In this document: positions 1-8,205 of the stretch, piece by piece
How the letters are laid out: the number at the start of each line of letters is the position of its first letter
Position numbering within the stretch: the first letter of the stretch is position 1
Assembly (NCBI GenBank): GCA_012514255.1
Contig: JAAZAP010000273.1
Coordinates: 1 to 26,411, forward strand
Direction of reading: 5' to 3'
Source: Bacteroidales bacterium
GTDB lineage: Bacteria > Bacteroidota > Bacteroidia > Bacteroidales > VadinHA17
Length of the DNA: 26,411 nt
The notes under the pieces: model-generated
Told to the model about the DNA's origin: nothing
The model's database searches: none
What the model saw: the letters and a program-made list of their open reading frames with translations, nothing else
Made by a program: the position numbers and the translations under genes

Positions 1-69
1 CCGCAGGATCTCCGCGACCAGCAGATTGAACATGAGAAATTCTTACAATGGAAAAACGCACGCAAATGA
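1..69 (+). CDS. 2-oxoacid dehydrogenase E1 alpha subunit, C-terminal end only
   Basis: The first frame is open from base 1 and encodes 22 residues ending QIEHEKFLQWKNARK before a TGA at 67-69. Its stop overlaps the ATG at 66 in an ATGA arrangement, the usual sign of translational coupling between E1 alpha and E1 beta genes. The identity rests on this position just before an E1 beta gene, because too little protein is left to show any domain. The E1 alpha/beta pair would form the thiamine-diphosphate decarboxylase of the complex. It could instead be the tail of an alpha/beta fusion partner or of an unrelated gene. Confidence 0.6.
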   Translation, partial: PQDLRDQQIEHEKFLQWKNARK

Positions 70-1043
70 AAGCAATGAATATAGTCAATGCCGTCAATGA
101 CGCGCTGGACATCAAACTGACCGAAGATAAAAACGTAGTAGTTTACGGAGAGGATGTTGGTTTCGAGGGCGGAGTCTTCAGGGTAACGGAAGGGTTACAG
201 AAGAAACACGGAGTGGAGAGGGTCTTTGACTCACCCCTGGCCGAGTCAGGCATAGCCGGTACGGCGGTAGGGATGGCTGCAGCCGGACTGCGCCCGGTAA
301 TAGAGATGCAGTTCTGCGGGTTCATCTACCCGGCCTTCAACCAGATAATATCACATGTAACGCGGATGCATAACAGGTCGCGGGGCCGGTATAAGATGCC
401 GATAGTCATACGCCTCCCCTACGGTGGCGGTATCAATGCCCTGGAACACCATTCGGAGAGCATGGAGGCAATCTTTGCACACATTCCCGGGCTGAAGGTG
501 GTTGTTCCCTCAACACCCCATGATGCAAAGGGACTTCTCATCTCTGCAATAGAGAGTGATGATCCCGTGCTCTTCCTGGAGCCCAAGCGCATCTACCGTG
601 CGATAAAGCAGGAAGTAAGTGAAGAAAAATTCTCAGTGCCTATCGGCAAAGCCAAGGTCCTGTCTCAGGGCACCGATGTTACCGTGGTCGCCTACGGCGC
701 CATGATACGCGAGGTGCAGAAGGCAATGGTGATGGCGAAAGAGGCAGGTTACTCGGTGGAGCTGATAGACCTGAGAACTATTTATCCCCTTGACAAAGAG
801 ACTATTGCAGCATCAGTCAGAAAAACCGGAAGACTCATTTTTGTCGGCGAGGAGCCGCGAAGCTTCGGTGTGGGATCAGAGATCATGGCAGTGGCTAACG
901 AGGAGGCATTCCTGCACCTCGAAGCACCCCCGAAGAGGGTGGCCGCCTTTGACGTGATTGTACCCTACCCCAGGGGAGAGCATCACTATATGATCACCCC
1001 GGAAAAGATCTTCTACGAGATTGAAAGAACAATAAAATTCTGA
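66..1043 (+). CDS. 2-oxoacid dehydrogenase E1 component, beta subunit (pyruvate or branched-chain type)
   Basis: This is the beta subunit of the thiamine-diphosphate E1 enzyme, which decarboxylates a 2-oxoacid and passes the acyl group to E2 lipoate in the cytoplasm. Family signatures in order are MNIVNAVNDAL near the N-terminus, YGEDVGFEGGVFRVT, the FDSPLAESGIAG segment, LEHHSES, HIPGLKVVVPSTPHDAKGL, and a C-terminal transketolase domain with VIDLRTIYPLD-like sequence (here VELIDLRTIYPLD). Length, about 325 residues, is normal. I start at the ATG at 66 because it overlaps the upstream stop as ATGA and puts the family N-terminus in place; an in-frame ATG at 48 would add six residues. Four bases separate it from E2. 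Sequence alone does not tell pyruvate from branched-chain substrates; the single-lipoyl E2 next door slightly favours the branched-chain type. Confidence 0.94.
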   Translation: MKAMNIVNAVNDALDIKLTEDKNVVVYGEDVGFEGGVFRVTEGLQKKHGVERVFDSPLAESGIAGTAVGMAAAGLRPVIEMQFCGFIYPAFNQIISHVTRMHNRSRGRYKMPIVIRLPYGGGINALEHHSESMEAIFAHIPGLKVVVPSTPHDAKGLLISAIESDDPVLFLEPKRIYRAIKQEVSEEKFSVPIGKAKVLSQGTDVTVVAYGAMIREVQKAMVMAKEAGYSVELIDLRTIYPLDKETIAASVRKTGRLIFVGEEPRSFGVGSEIMAVANEEAFLHLEAPPKRVAAFDVIVPYPRGEHHYMITPEKIFYEIERTIKF

Positions 1044-1047
1044 AGTA

Positions 1048-2331
1048 ATGAGACATATTTTCAAATTCCCGGATATAGGCGAAGGACTCACCGAGGGTAT
1101 TATCATCGAGTGGTACGTTGACAAGGGTACTACCGTCAAGGTAGGCCAGCCGCTGGTGAAGATGGAGACCGACAAGGTGGTGACGGATATCCCCTCGCCG
1201 CGGGCTGGTGTTATTGCAGCGCGCTATGGCAAGGTGGGTGAGACGATCCATGTGGGAGAAACACTTGTGGAGATAGAGATAGAAGGCGAAGAGGCTGCAG
1301 AAGCTCCTTCCACTCAGCCTGAACAGGTTGAGGAGAAAGGCGCAGGCGTGGTAGGCACCATCGAGGTGGCCTCAGGCAATGCTCTTCTGCCTGCAAGCGA
1401 GGAAGGTACAGAGCCCCGGCCGGCAGCAGTTTCCGCAGAGCGACGCAAGGTGCTGGCTACACCCGTTGCCAGGGCCATGGCCAGGGAGATGAACATCGAT
1501 ATCAACCTGGTCACAGGCACCGGCCCCGCAGGCAGGGTGATGAAGAGCGATATACAGAACTTCCACGCTCCTGCTGCTTCCGTTGTGTCCGCTGCCGCGA
1601 AGGCACCCTCTGCACAGGCTGCTCCCGGTGAGCTCATAGAGATCAGACCGATGTCGCAGATCAGAAAATCGATCGCCCGGAATATGCTTCGCTCAAAGCA
1701 GAGCACAGCTCACATGACCCTCTTCGAGGAACCTGAGGTGTCAAGACTGGTGGAGGCACGCACACGCTACAAGGAGGAGTACAGGAAGGAGGACCTCAGC
1801 CTCACCTACCTGCCATTCATAATCAAGGCAGTGGTGGCTGCGCTGAAACGACATCCGGAATTGAACTCCGAGATGGACTTTGACAAGGGAAATATCATCT
1901 ACAAGAACTTCTATAACATCGGAATAGCAGTGAGCACCGAGGATGGCCTTGTGGTGCCGGTGATACGTGATGCCGACAAACTGAGCATCAGGGAACTGAG
2001 TCGCGCAGTGGCGGATATAGCCGTCAAGGCACGCGACAGGAAGCTTACCCTCGATGACATGAAGGACGGCACATTCACAATCACCAACTACGGCGCCCTG
2101 GGCGGCTGGTTCGGAGTGCCTGTGATAAACTACCCGCAGGTGGGTATCCTTGGAATAGGCCGTATCAACCAGCAACCGGTGGTGGCTGACGGTGAGATAA
2201 AGGTAGGAAACGTTATGCCCCTTTCGCTTTCAGTAGATCACAGGATGGTTGACGGAGCAGAGGCAACAGAGTTCCTTAATGATGTGGCAGCAGGTGTCTC
2301 TGATCCGCTGTCGATTATAATGAGACAATAA
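1048..2331 (+). CDS. Dihydrolipoamide acyltransferase (E2) of a 2-oxoacid dehydrogenase complex
   Basis: This E2 core protein accepts the acyl group on lipoate and transfers it to CoA. Three parts are visible in its 427 residues. A single N-terminal lipoyl domain (about 1-80) has the lipoylation lysine K43 in METDKVV. An Ala/Pro/Glu-rich linker is followed by a peripheral subunit-binding domain at about 136-172 (LATPVARAMA to GRVMKSDI), which docks E1 or E3. After a second Ala-rich linker comes the acyltransferase domain from about 195, with the catalytic HRMVDG motif (H398, D402). One lipoyl domain is commoner in branched-chain and Gram-positive-type E2 than in E. coli-type pyruvate E2. The gene sits 4 bases after E1 beta and 17 bases before E3, so the genes are surely one operon. 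Confidence 0.95.
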   Translation: MRHIFKFPDIGEGLTEGIIIEWYVDKGTTVKVGQPLVKMETDKVVTDIPSPRAGVIAARYGKVGETIHVGETLVEIEIEGEEAAEAPSTQPEQVEEKGAGVVGTIEVASGNALLPASEEGTEPRPAAVSAERRKVLATPVARAMAREMNIDINLVTGTGPAGRVMKSDIQNFHAPAASVVSAAAKAPSAQAAPGELIEIRPMSQIRKSIARNMLRSKQSTAHMTLFEEPEVSRLVEARTRYKEEYRKEDLSLTYLPFIIKAVVAALKRHPELNSEMDFDKGNIIYKNFYNIGIAVSTEDGLVVPVIRDADKLSIRELSRAVADIAVKARDRKLTLDDMKDGTFTITNYGALGGWFGVPVINYPQVGILGIGRINQQPVVADGEIKVGNVMPLSLSVDHRMVDGAEATEFLNDVAAGVSDPLSIIMRQ

Positions 2332-2348
2332 AAGAAAGGAAAGCGGAG

Positions 2349-3674
2349 ATGGATTATGATCTTATTATTATAGGTGCCGGACCGGCAGGCTACGTGGCCG
2401 CAATAAGAGCCGGACAGGCAGGGCTGAAGACCGCAGTAATAGAAAAAAAGCATGTTGGCGGGATGTGCCTCAACTGGGGCTGCATCCCCTCCAAGGCAAT
2501 GCTGGAGAGCGCAAAGTACTTCTCACGGCTTGGGATGGCTGCCGACTTCGGAGTTGAAGGCCTCGAGCCGAAATCGCTGAAATTCAGCTGGGAAAAGGGT
2601 GTGAAGCGGTCGGAACGTATTGTGCGGCGCCTCACCAAAGGGGTTGAATACCTGCTCAGGAAGAACAACGTGGAGACCATTTCCGGGCTTGCTTCTGTTG
2701 AGGCGGCTGACACAGTGGTGGTTGAGAAAAGGATGCTCAAAACTAAGAACATCATAATAGCAACAGGTTCATATCCCAGACCCTTGCCATTCAAGGTGGG
2801 CGACGAGAGCCGGATAATCAACCTTGAGGACATGTTTTCACAGAAAGAGATACCACAAAAGCTTCTTGTTGCCGGTGAAGGCCCGGTGGCGGCAGAGGTG
2901 TCGCAGATGCTTGCCCTGATAGGCAGGGATGTTACTCTGCTGAAGACGGCTGAGAAGGTATTCCCGGCACTGGATGATTATCTCAATTCATATATAGATA
3001 AAAGGCTGGCATCTCTGAAGATCAAGACTCTGGAGCGAGCGGAAGGCTATGATTCACTGAATCTTGATGATTACGAAGGCATTGTCAACTGCATGCCCCG
3101 CAGGGGTATCAAGCCCACAGGTTCGCTGAATCCTGAGGTGAAGGAGAGTTTTTACGTTGTCGACGAACATTTCATGACAAACGTAAAAGGTGTATATGCG
3201 GTGGGCGACGTGAACGGACGCAGCATTTATGCACATGCCGCCTCGGCACAGGCACTGGCAGCAGTGAATCATATCCTTGGCATAACCGAGACCATGCAGA
3301 CGGAGCGGGTGCCGATGACCCTCTACACAGACCCCGAGATTGCACAGATAGGCAAGACCGAGCAGCAACTCTCAGCCGAAGGAACTGAATACAAGGTAAA
3401 TGAGTTCCCCCTTTCGGCCAACGGCAAGGCACTTACCGAGGGGCAGCCCGAGGGTATCCTGAGGATCATCTCCGAGCCGAAGTACGGTGAGGTGCTTGGT
3501 GTACAGATCATAGCGCACAATGCTACCGACCTGATCAGCGAGGCTGCTGCTTATATGGCCGTTGAGAGCACCGTCTGGGATGTGGCTCACACGATGCATG
3601 CCCACCCGACAATCTCGGAAGTGTTTCTCGAGGCTGGTGCAGATGCAGTGGGCAAACCCGTCCACAAAGCCTGA
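2349..3674 (+). CDS. lpdA: Dihydrolipoamide dehydrogenase (E3), short NAD-binding domain
   Basis: E3 reoxidises dihydrolipoate of the complex with FAD and NAD+. The FAD motif GAGPAG starts at G9, the redox disulfide is C40/C45 in MCLNWGCIPSK, the second FAD motif is YAVGDVNG, and the active-site dyad is H419/E424 in HPTISE. At 441 residues it is shorter than the usual 460-475. The missing residues fall in the NAD domain, between the second Rossmann motif and the NCMPRRGIKP segment that takes the place of the usual GRRPN. That Rossmann motif reads GEGPVA (176-181), so its third glycine is alanine. All catalytic residues of the disulfide half are present, so I read it as a functional but divergent E3. 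It is the last gene of the operon. Confidence 0.92.
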   Translation: MDYDLIIIGAGPAGYVAAIRAGQAGLKTAVIEKKHVGGMCLNWGCIPSKAMLESAKYFSRLGMAADFGVEGLEPKSLKFSWEKGVKRSERIVRRLTKGVEYLLRKNNVETISGLASVEAADTVVVEKRMLKTKNIIIATGSYPRPLPFKVGDESRIINLEDMFSQKEIPQKLLVAGEGPVAAEVSQMLALIGRDVTLLKTAEKVFPALDDYLNSYIDKRLASLKIKTLERAEGYDSLNLDDYEGIVNCMPRRGIKPTGSLNPEVKESFYVVDEHFMTNVKGVYAVGDVNGRSIYAHAASAQALAAVNHILGITETMQTERVPMTLYTDPEIAQIGKTEQQLSAEGTEYKVNEFPLSANGKALTEGQPEGILRIISEPKYGEVLGVQIIAHNATDLISEAAAYMAVESTVWDVAHTMHAHPTISEVFLEAGADAVGKPVHKA

Positions 3675-3776
3675 GACTTAATAAAGTTAAATTTACTCCC
3701 TGACCGGGATGAGGCAGTCTATACTGTATGCCCGGGATCACCTCCCCGGCAAATGTGATTGAAGGGAGAAGGTGAT

Positions 3777-4385
3777 TTATACCAGTTTCTTCAGTTTCTG
3801 GTTCGCGCGGAACAGGTCCATCTCAACCTTTTCGCGGGCGATCCTGGAGGACTGTCTGTAGGCTGCAAACTCCTCCTTGAGCTCCTTCAGGTCTTTCTCG
3901 GTGCGCAGGAGCACGACCAGGTTTCTTTTGAAGATCATGAATCCTATGGCCATGAGCAGTATCAATCCTCCTACAAGTATCCACATGATGGCGTTATAGG
4001 CTGTTTTGTTAATCTCCAGGCCAAGTACCCGGATTTTATTTTTTGTAGCAGTAACCTCTTCAAGCTGTTGCCTTGTTGATGCAAGCAAAACATTGAGGGA
4101 GTCTGTCTGGCTGTCAAGGGCTGCAGTATTGTTTTTCAGTTCCGCCACCTTATTCTTTTCTGCTGTGAGAGAATCAAGGATATTCTTGTTAAGCTTCTGG
4201 TAAATATCTTCCCTTATAGCACGGAAATTATCGTAAATCCTGGTATGGTCCTCCACATAATTAATCTGACCAGGGATTGTGGCCGTGGTAAGCTCTTCCG
4301 GCATTTTTGCCTGCCCCTTACTGAGTGTGGTTGCAAGTGTAACCAGTATCAGTATCAATACTATCTTAATCCTTGTTCTTTTCAT
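3777..4385 (-). CDS. Membrane-anchored coiled-coil protein of unknown function, Bacteroidota family
   Basis: The protein (about 202 residues) has a signal-like N-terminus MKRTRIKIVLILILV ending near KGQA, then a polar and coiled-coil region with many K, E, N and L residues, one strong membrane span in the last third (NAIMWILVGGLILLMAIGF), and a cytoplasmic coiled tail rich in K and E. I choose the ATG at 4385 because GGGGG lies just upstream and the signal peptide starts there; an ATG at 4409 would add eight residues. The layout matches a Bacteroidota family often mislabelled tRNA (guanine-N1)-methyltransferase; I see no methyltransferase motif in it. It is a single gene, convergent with the E3 operon and divergent from the gene at 4746. 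Its function is unknown. Confidence 0.85.
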   Translation of the reverse strand: MKRTRIKIVLILILVTLATTLSKGQAKMPEELTTATIPGQINYVEDHTRIYDNFRAIREDIYQKLNKNILDSLTAEKNKVAELKNNTAALDSQTDSLNVLLASTRQQLEEVTATKNKIRVLGLEINKTAYNAIMWILVGGLILLMAIGFMIFKRNLVVLLRTEKDLKELKEEFAAYRQSSRIAREKVEMDLFRANQKLKKLV

Positions 4386-4413
4386 TTTCCCCCGGTTTAT
4401 TGTTAACACAGTA

Positions 4414-4439
4414 TTCCCTTACTTATCAACGTAAGGGAA
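4414..4439. other. Perfect 9-bp hairpin in the leader of the coiled-coil gene
   Basis: TTCCCTTAC (4414-4422) and GTAAGGGAA (4431-4439) are exact inverse complements around an 8-base loop. The repeat lies 29 bases upstream of the minus-strand start at 4385. No T-run follows on either strand, so it is not an ordinary terminator. It could be an operator or a leader hairpin. Confidence 0.55.
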
Positions 4440-4619
4440 GGGTAAAAATTTTGTGCTTTCTGCGGATAGTCAGGCTCATCACCTGTATTTTTTTGACATT
4501 AATACTCCGAAGCTCCATAAGCACCTGTTTTACAGAGCTGACTTTTCTCACTTTTTTTTTGTCAGCTATCTCCTATATTTATTGAGTTTGAAAGATTATT
4601 TCAGTATATGTTCAAAAGA

Positions 4620-4640
4620 ATTTACAAAGGTTTTGTAAAT
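4620..4640. promoter_or_regulatory. 21-bp palindrome, candidate operator of the molybdenum-enzyme unit
   Basis: ATTTACAAA (4620-4628) and TTTGTAAAT (4632-4640) form a perfect 9-bp inverted repeat with a 3-base spacer, 105 bases upstream of the gene at 4746. Size and symmetry fit a site for a dimeric helix-turn-helix regulator. No regulator gene lies in the window, so the assignment is inference. Confidence 0.45.
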
Positions 4641-4745
4641 AAGCCTTTTATGCGTAAATCAGGAAGAGGAAGAGCGTTGGAGTAGTGTCGCAGGAAGGTG
4701 GTTGCGGACCGCTTTTTTTATGCTTTTCGATATGAAATAATTTGC

Positions 4746-5198
4746 ATGTCGAACAATATGGTAAAAGATCATCTGGCAGAAGCAAATGAACTCTTCAGGT
4801 CTGGTTTCAACTGTTCCCAGGCTGTCCTGGCTGTCTTCAGCGAGGAATTTGGTCTCCCGGTGAAGAGTGCGCTGAAGATAGCAGACCCGTTTGGAAGAGG
4901 TATGGGGGGCAGAGGACTTACCTGCGGCGCACTCACAGGTGCAATGATGGTAATAGGCCTGAAATACGGAACCACCAGTGCGGATAATGCTGATTCTTTG
5001 AGAATAGTACGTGAGAAAACACGCCAGCTCATTGAGAGCTTCGAAAAGGACTATGGCACTACCCTCTGCAGTGAGCTTACAGGCTATGACCAGAAAAGTC
5101 TTAATGGGCCGGAACTTATGGCTATGCTTCCTCACTTTCACAACACATGCCCCAGGTTCCTTGATACGGTTATCACCTTTCTGGAAGAAGAACTATAG
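4746..5198 (+). CDS. C-GCAxxG-C-C family protein (DVU_1555-like)
   Basis: The protein, about 150 residues, carries the four conserved cysteine sites that name this family: FRSGFNCSQAV, TCGALTG (the GCAxxG-like site), LCSELTGYD and a C-terminal NTCPRFLD. Between them is a small glycine-rich helical region (GRGMGGRG, GAMMVIG). The family is small, cytoplasmic and probably metal- or redox-binding; its biochemical role is not established. I choose the ATG at 4746 because the extra upstream residues in the longer frame from 4698 do not look like the family; an ATG at 4758 is also possible. It lies 32 bases upstream of the MOP-like gene and is therefore probably cotranscribed. In Desulfovibrio a similar protein lies beside the same set of genes (recalled, not checked), which suggests a job in maturing or wiring the molybdenum enzyme. 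Confidence 0.85.
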   Translation: MSNNMVKDHLAEANELFRSGFNCSQAVLAVFSEEFGLPVKSALKIADPFGRGMGGRGLTCGALTGAMMVIGLKYGTTSADNADSLRIVREKTRQLIESFEKDYGTTLCSELTGYDQKSLNGPELMAMLPHFHNTCPRFLDTVITFLEEEL

Positions 5199-5216
5199 AT
5201 AATTATATTAATGAAT

Positions 5217-5224
5217 AAGGAGGA
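5217..5224 (+). promoter_or_regulatory. Strong Shine-Dalgarno site of the molybdenum-enzyme gene
   Basis: AAGGAGGA lies six bases before the ATG at 5231. Such a full anti-16S match is unusual in this window, where most genes have weak or no sites. It fixes the start and suggests high translation of the enzyme. Confidence 0.8.
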
Positions 5225-5230
5225 TTCTTT

Positions 5231-8149
5231 ATGAAACTTAAAAAAATGTGGCTCAATATTAACGGAGCCAACAGGATGTTCGCCTGCAACCCTGAAAAGG
5301 ACTCGCTGGCTGATGTGTTGAGGCGGATGGGTCTGACGGGAACCAAGGTAGGTTGCAATGTCGGAGTCTGCGGCTCATGTTCCGTTATTCTCAATGGTAA
5401 ATTGACCCGTTCTTGTACAAAGAAGATGCGGAACATCGAAGAGTACAGTTCTGTCATCACCATTGAAGGAATAGGACAACCCAATAATCTTCATCCCATT
5501 CAGGCAGCGTGGATTGCAGCCGGGGCTGTACAGTGTGGGTTTTGTACTCCCGGATTTATTATCTCCACTTACGCTCTTCTGCTTGAGAACCTCAACCCGA
5601 CACGCGAAGAGGTGCGTGAATGGTTTCAGAAGCATAAGAACGTATGCCGTTGTACCGGGTACGTCCAGATTGTCGATGCTGTAATGATGGCAGCTGCAGT
5701 CATGCGGGGTGAAAAAACAATGGAGGACTTCTCCTTCAAGAACCCGGAAGACAATGAGTACTACGGAAAACCGGTAACCCGTCCGACAGCCCTGGCCAAG
5801 GTATGCGGCCTGGCTGACTATGGAGATGATCAGGAGCTGAAGATGCCTCCCGAAACATTGAAGGTGGCAATGGTTCAGCCAAAAGTGGCACATCATGCCC
5901 GGATCATTCGCATAGACACCTCTGAAGCGGAGAAGATGCCGGGAGTAGCCCGCATCATTACAGCCAGAGATATAAAGGAGGCCGGTGGTACCAATATCAT
6001 GGCTGAAGGACACTTTTTTGAACGCACCACTCTTACCGTCCCCACACGTGAGGTACTCTGCGAGAGCAAAATCTACCGCTATGGAGACGTAGTCGCACTG
6101 GTTTGTGCGGATACAAAAGACCATGCCCGTGAAGCAGCTACAAAAGTCAGGGTTGAATTCGAGCAACTGCCTGAATATCTCAGTTACCTCGATGCTATCA
6201 TGCCTGATGCCCAGCGAATACATTCCTCAACCCCGAATATCTTTGCACAACAGCCTGTGCTGAAAGGAGCAGGACTTGAAGAACCTTCAAAAGTAGCAGA
6301 ACTAATTGATAATAGCGAACATAGTGTCGAAGGCAGCTTCTTTTCATCACGCGAACCACACCTGTCCATTGAGGCTGACCCTATCCAGGCATACTTCGAT
6401 GAGGATGGAATGCTGGCAATACAGTGCAAATCTCAGGGCGTCTACTCATCTATCGGGCGTATCGGAAATTCGATCGGTATGCCGAAAGACAAAATCAGGA
6501 TTATAATGAATCCTACAGGCGCCAGTTTCGGATGGTCAACTAACGCCGGTGATCTTTGCCTTGCTGCTGCTGCAGCATATATCACAAAGAAACCGATTGC
6601 TCTTTCAATGAGCTATGAAGAACACCAGCATTTCTCAGGCAAACGTCGTCCCTGCCACTCAAACGGCCGCGCTGCCTGTGACAAGGACGGAAAGCTCACC
6701 GCTGTCGAGTTTGACTTTGGCCTCGACCAGGGTCCGTACACCTTTGGCGGTGACGATATAATCTCCAAACCGGCAAGGTTTGCATTCTTCCCGTACAAGG
6801 TACCAAATGTTGCAGGTCTATCACGCATTGCTGTTACCAACCATAACTTCGGTACCGCATACCGCAGCTATGGTTCACCACAGGCTTACACCCTCAGTGA
6901 GGCCCTGATGGATATGCTTGCCGAAAAAGCCGGAATTGATCCTTTTGAGTTCAGGTGGAGGAATATTGCACGTGAAGGCGATCTCAATATTAACAGTAAG
7001 CCTTTCAGGATGTATCCTATGGAGGAGATGATGAAGATGATGAAGCCTCATTATGACAAGGCCGTAAAAGAAGCCAGAGAAAAGGATACCCCCGAAGTAC
7101 GCAGAGGAGTAGGATTGTCATGGGGCGGCTTCAATGTAAGTGAAGGACCTACCGATCATGCAACCGTTCGCCTGGAAATCAATCCTGACAATAGTGTCAC
7201 AAAGTATGATACCTGGCAGGAACTTGGTCAGGGAGGTGATATAGGCTCACTCATGGTGACGCTTGAAGCTCTTAAGCCTCTGAAACTAAAACCTGAGCAG
7301 ATCAAACTGGTGCAGAGTGACACCAAGATATGCCCTGACAGCGGAATGTCAGCTGGTAGCCGTTCACACTATATGAATGGTAACGCAACCATCATTGCAG
7401 CCAATAAGATGCTTGATGCAATGAGGAAGCCTGATGGTTCTTACCGTACATATGACGAAATGACCAAAGAAGGGCTGCCAACAGAATTTGAAGGTAAATT
7501 TGTAAATATAGTAACCCCTGGACTCAGCCGCCTTGACCCGAATACTGGGATAGGAGACCCGACACCTGCCTTTACTTATGCACTCAACCTGGCAGAAGTG
7601 GCAGTTGATACAAGTACCGGGAAAACAACCGTAACCCGTTTTGTTTGTGTTGCAAACGTTGGGAAGATAGGCAATATCGACGTCGTTAACGGCCAGGCTT
7701 GCGGAGGAATCTCACACAGCATCGGATTTGCCCTGTCCGAAAACTACGATGATGTAAAAAAGCATACAAATATTGCAACCAGTGGCGTCCCCTATATTAA
7801 AGACATTCCTGATGAAATCATTGTTCTGTATAACGAGAAAGCTGATGCTACAGGCCCCTTCGGTTCGTCAGGAGCTTCAGAAGCATTCCAGTCATCAGGT
7901 CATGTTGCCGTACTGAATGCTATCAATAATGCCTGCGGTGTACGCATCTATGAGATTCCTGCATTGAAGGAGAAGGTAAAGGCCGGCCTGGATGCTCTTG
8001 CCCGGGGAGAAAAAATTAAACCTCCGAAGAAATATTTCCTTGGTTCAGACCTGTACGATGAACTGGAGAACATAAAAGCCAATCCGGTTCCCTACGGTGG
8101 TAATGACTACTTCAAGCCTATGGGCGGAGGAGGAGAGCGATTCTTCTGA
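5231..8149 (+). CDS. Molybdenum-dependent aldehyde oxidoreductase-like hydroxylase (MOP type, xanthine oxidase family)
   Basis: This one-chain enzyme of 972 residues follows the layout of the Desulfovibrio gigas aldehyde oxidoreductase: a plant-type [2Fe-2S] domain (C42, C47, C50, C62), a second [2Fe-2S] helical domain (C102, C105, C139, C141 in CRCTGY), then the two large molybdopterin domains. In these the GQGGDIG, GSRSHYMNGNA and GQACGG segments that hold the pterin dinucleotide are visible, along with R545 in YRSYGSPQ and the probable catalytic E884 in GSSGASE. There is no FAD domain. Expected chemistry is hydroxylation of an aldehyde or heterocycle with water. Compared with MOP as I recall it, the histidine before GQG is leucine (L665), FRGYG is YRSYG, and there is an extra tail of about 50 residues ending GGGGERFF. 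The substrate therefore cannot be named. A strong ribosome site precedes it and a strong terminator follows. Confidence 0.92.
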   Translation: MKLKKMWLNINGANRMFACNPEKDSLADVLRRMGLTGTKVGCNVGVCGSCSVILNGKLTRSCTKKMRNIEEYSSVITIEGIGQPNNLHPIQAAWIAAGAVQCGFCTPGFIISTYALLLENLNPTREEVREWFQKHKNVCRCTGYVQIVDAVMMAAAVMRGEKTMEDFSFKNPEDNEYYGKPVTRPTALAKVCGLADYGDDQELKMPPETLKVAMVQPKVAHHARIIRIDTSEAEKMPGVARIITARDIKEAGGTNIMAEGHFFERTTLTVPTREVLCESKIYRYGDVVALVCADTKDHAREAATKVRVEFEQLPEYLSYLDAIMPDAQRIHSSTPNIFAQQPVLKGAGLEEPSKVAELIDNSEHSVEGSFFSSREPHLSIEADPIQAYFDEDGMLAIQCKSQGVYSSIGRIGNSIGMPKDKIRIIMNPTGASFGWSTNAGDLCLAAAAAYITKKPIALSMSYEEHQHFSGKRRPCHSNGRAACDKDGKLTAVEFDFGLDQGPYTFGGDDIISKPARFAFFPYKVPNVAGLSRIAVTNHNFGTAYRSYGSPQAYTLSEALMDMLAEKAGIDPFEFRWRNIAREGDLNINSKPFRMYPMEEMMKMMKPHYDKAVKEAREKDTPEVRRGVGLSWGGFNVSEGPTDHATVRLEINPDNSVTKYDTWQELGQGGDIGSLMVTLEALKPLKLKPEQIKLVQSDTKICPDSGMSAGSRSHYMNGNATIIAANKMLDAMRKPDGSYRTYDEMTKEGLPTEFEGKFVNIVTPGLSRLDPNTGIGDPTPAFTYALNLAEVAVDTSTGKTTVTRFVCVANVGKIGNIDVVNGQACGGISHSIGFALSENYDDVKKHTNIATSGVPYIKDIPDEIIVLYNEKADATGPFGSSGASEAFQSSGHVAVLNAINNACGVRIYEIPALKEKVKAGLDALARGEKIKPPKKYFLGSDLYDELENIKANPVPYGGNDYFKPMGGGGERFF

Positions 8150-8166
8150 TAAACTAAAATGATCGC

Positions 8167-8205
8167 CGGGACAGATACCCATGGCAGGTATCTGTCCCGT
8201 TTTTT
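8167..8205 (+). terminator. Strong intrinsic terminator after the molybdenum-enzyme gene
   Basis: CGGGACAGATACC (8167-8179) and GGTATCTGTCCCG (8187-8199) pair perfectly over 13 bp around a 7-base loop, and six T follow (8200-8205). It begins 18 bases after the stop codon. It should end most transcripts from the 4746-8149 unit before the accessory genes. Confidence 0.93.

Larger units (their letters stand above)
4386..4745. other. 360-base divergent intergenic region
   Basis: This AT-rich gap separates the divergent coiled-coil gene and the molybdenum-enzyme unit, so both promoters should lie here. It contains three inverted repeats: arms at 4414-4422/4431-4439, at 4536-4542/4561-4567 (AGCTGAC/GTCAGCT, 18-base loop), and at 4620-4628/4632-4640. 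I found no exact TAnnTTTG box; the nearest is a TA followed by a long T-run ending in TTTG near 4485-4495. No riboswitch that I know could be recognised. Confidence 0.6.

Noticed and set aside
3675..3776. Terminator between E3 and the convergent coiled-coil gene
   Set aside because: Only a weak 5-bp stem (CCGGG/CCCGG near 3732-3750) without a T-run can be drawn, so I do not list it.
4386..4745. Possible molybdenum-cofactor riboswitch in the leader
   Set aside because: The region is AT-rich with a few simple hairpins and shows nothing like the large conserved Moco element.
4659..5141. 160-codon open frame on the minus strand
   Set aside because: Antisense to the C-GCAxxG-C-C gene, whose motif cysteines are clear.
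5211..5234. Seven-codon reading frame (MNKEDSL) just before the molybdenum-enzyme start
   Set aside because: It contains the Shine-Dalgarno and ends by ATGA overlap, but has no ribosome site of its own and is probably chance.
5375..6223. 282-codon open frame on the minus strand
   Set aside because: It is antisense inside the Fe-S part of the molybdenum enzyme, whose protein is clearly conserved; the antisense protein shows no family signs.
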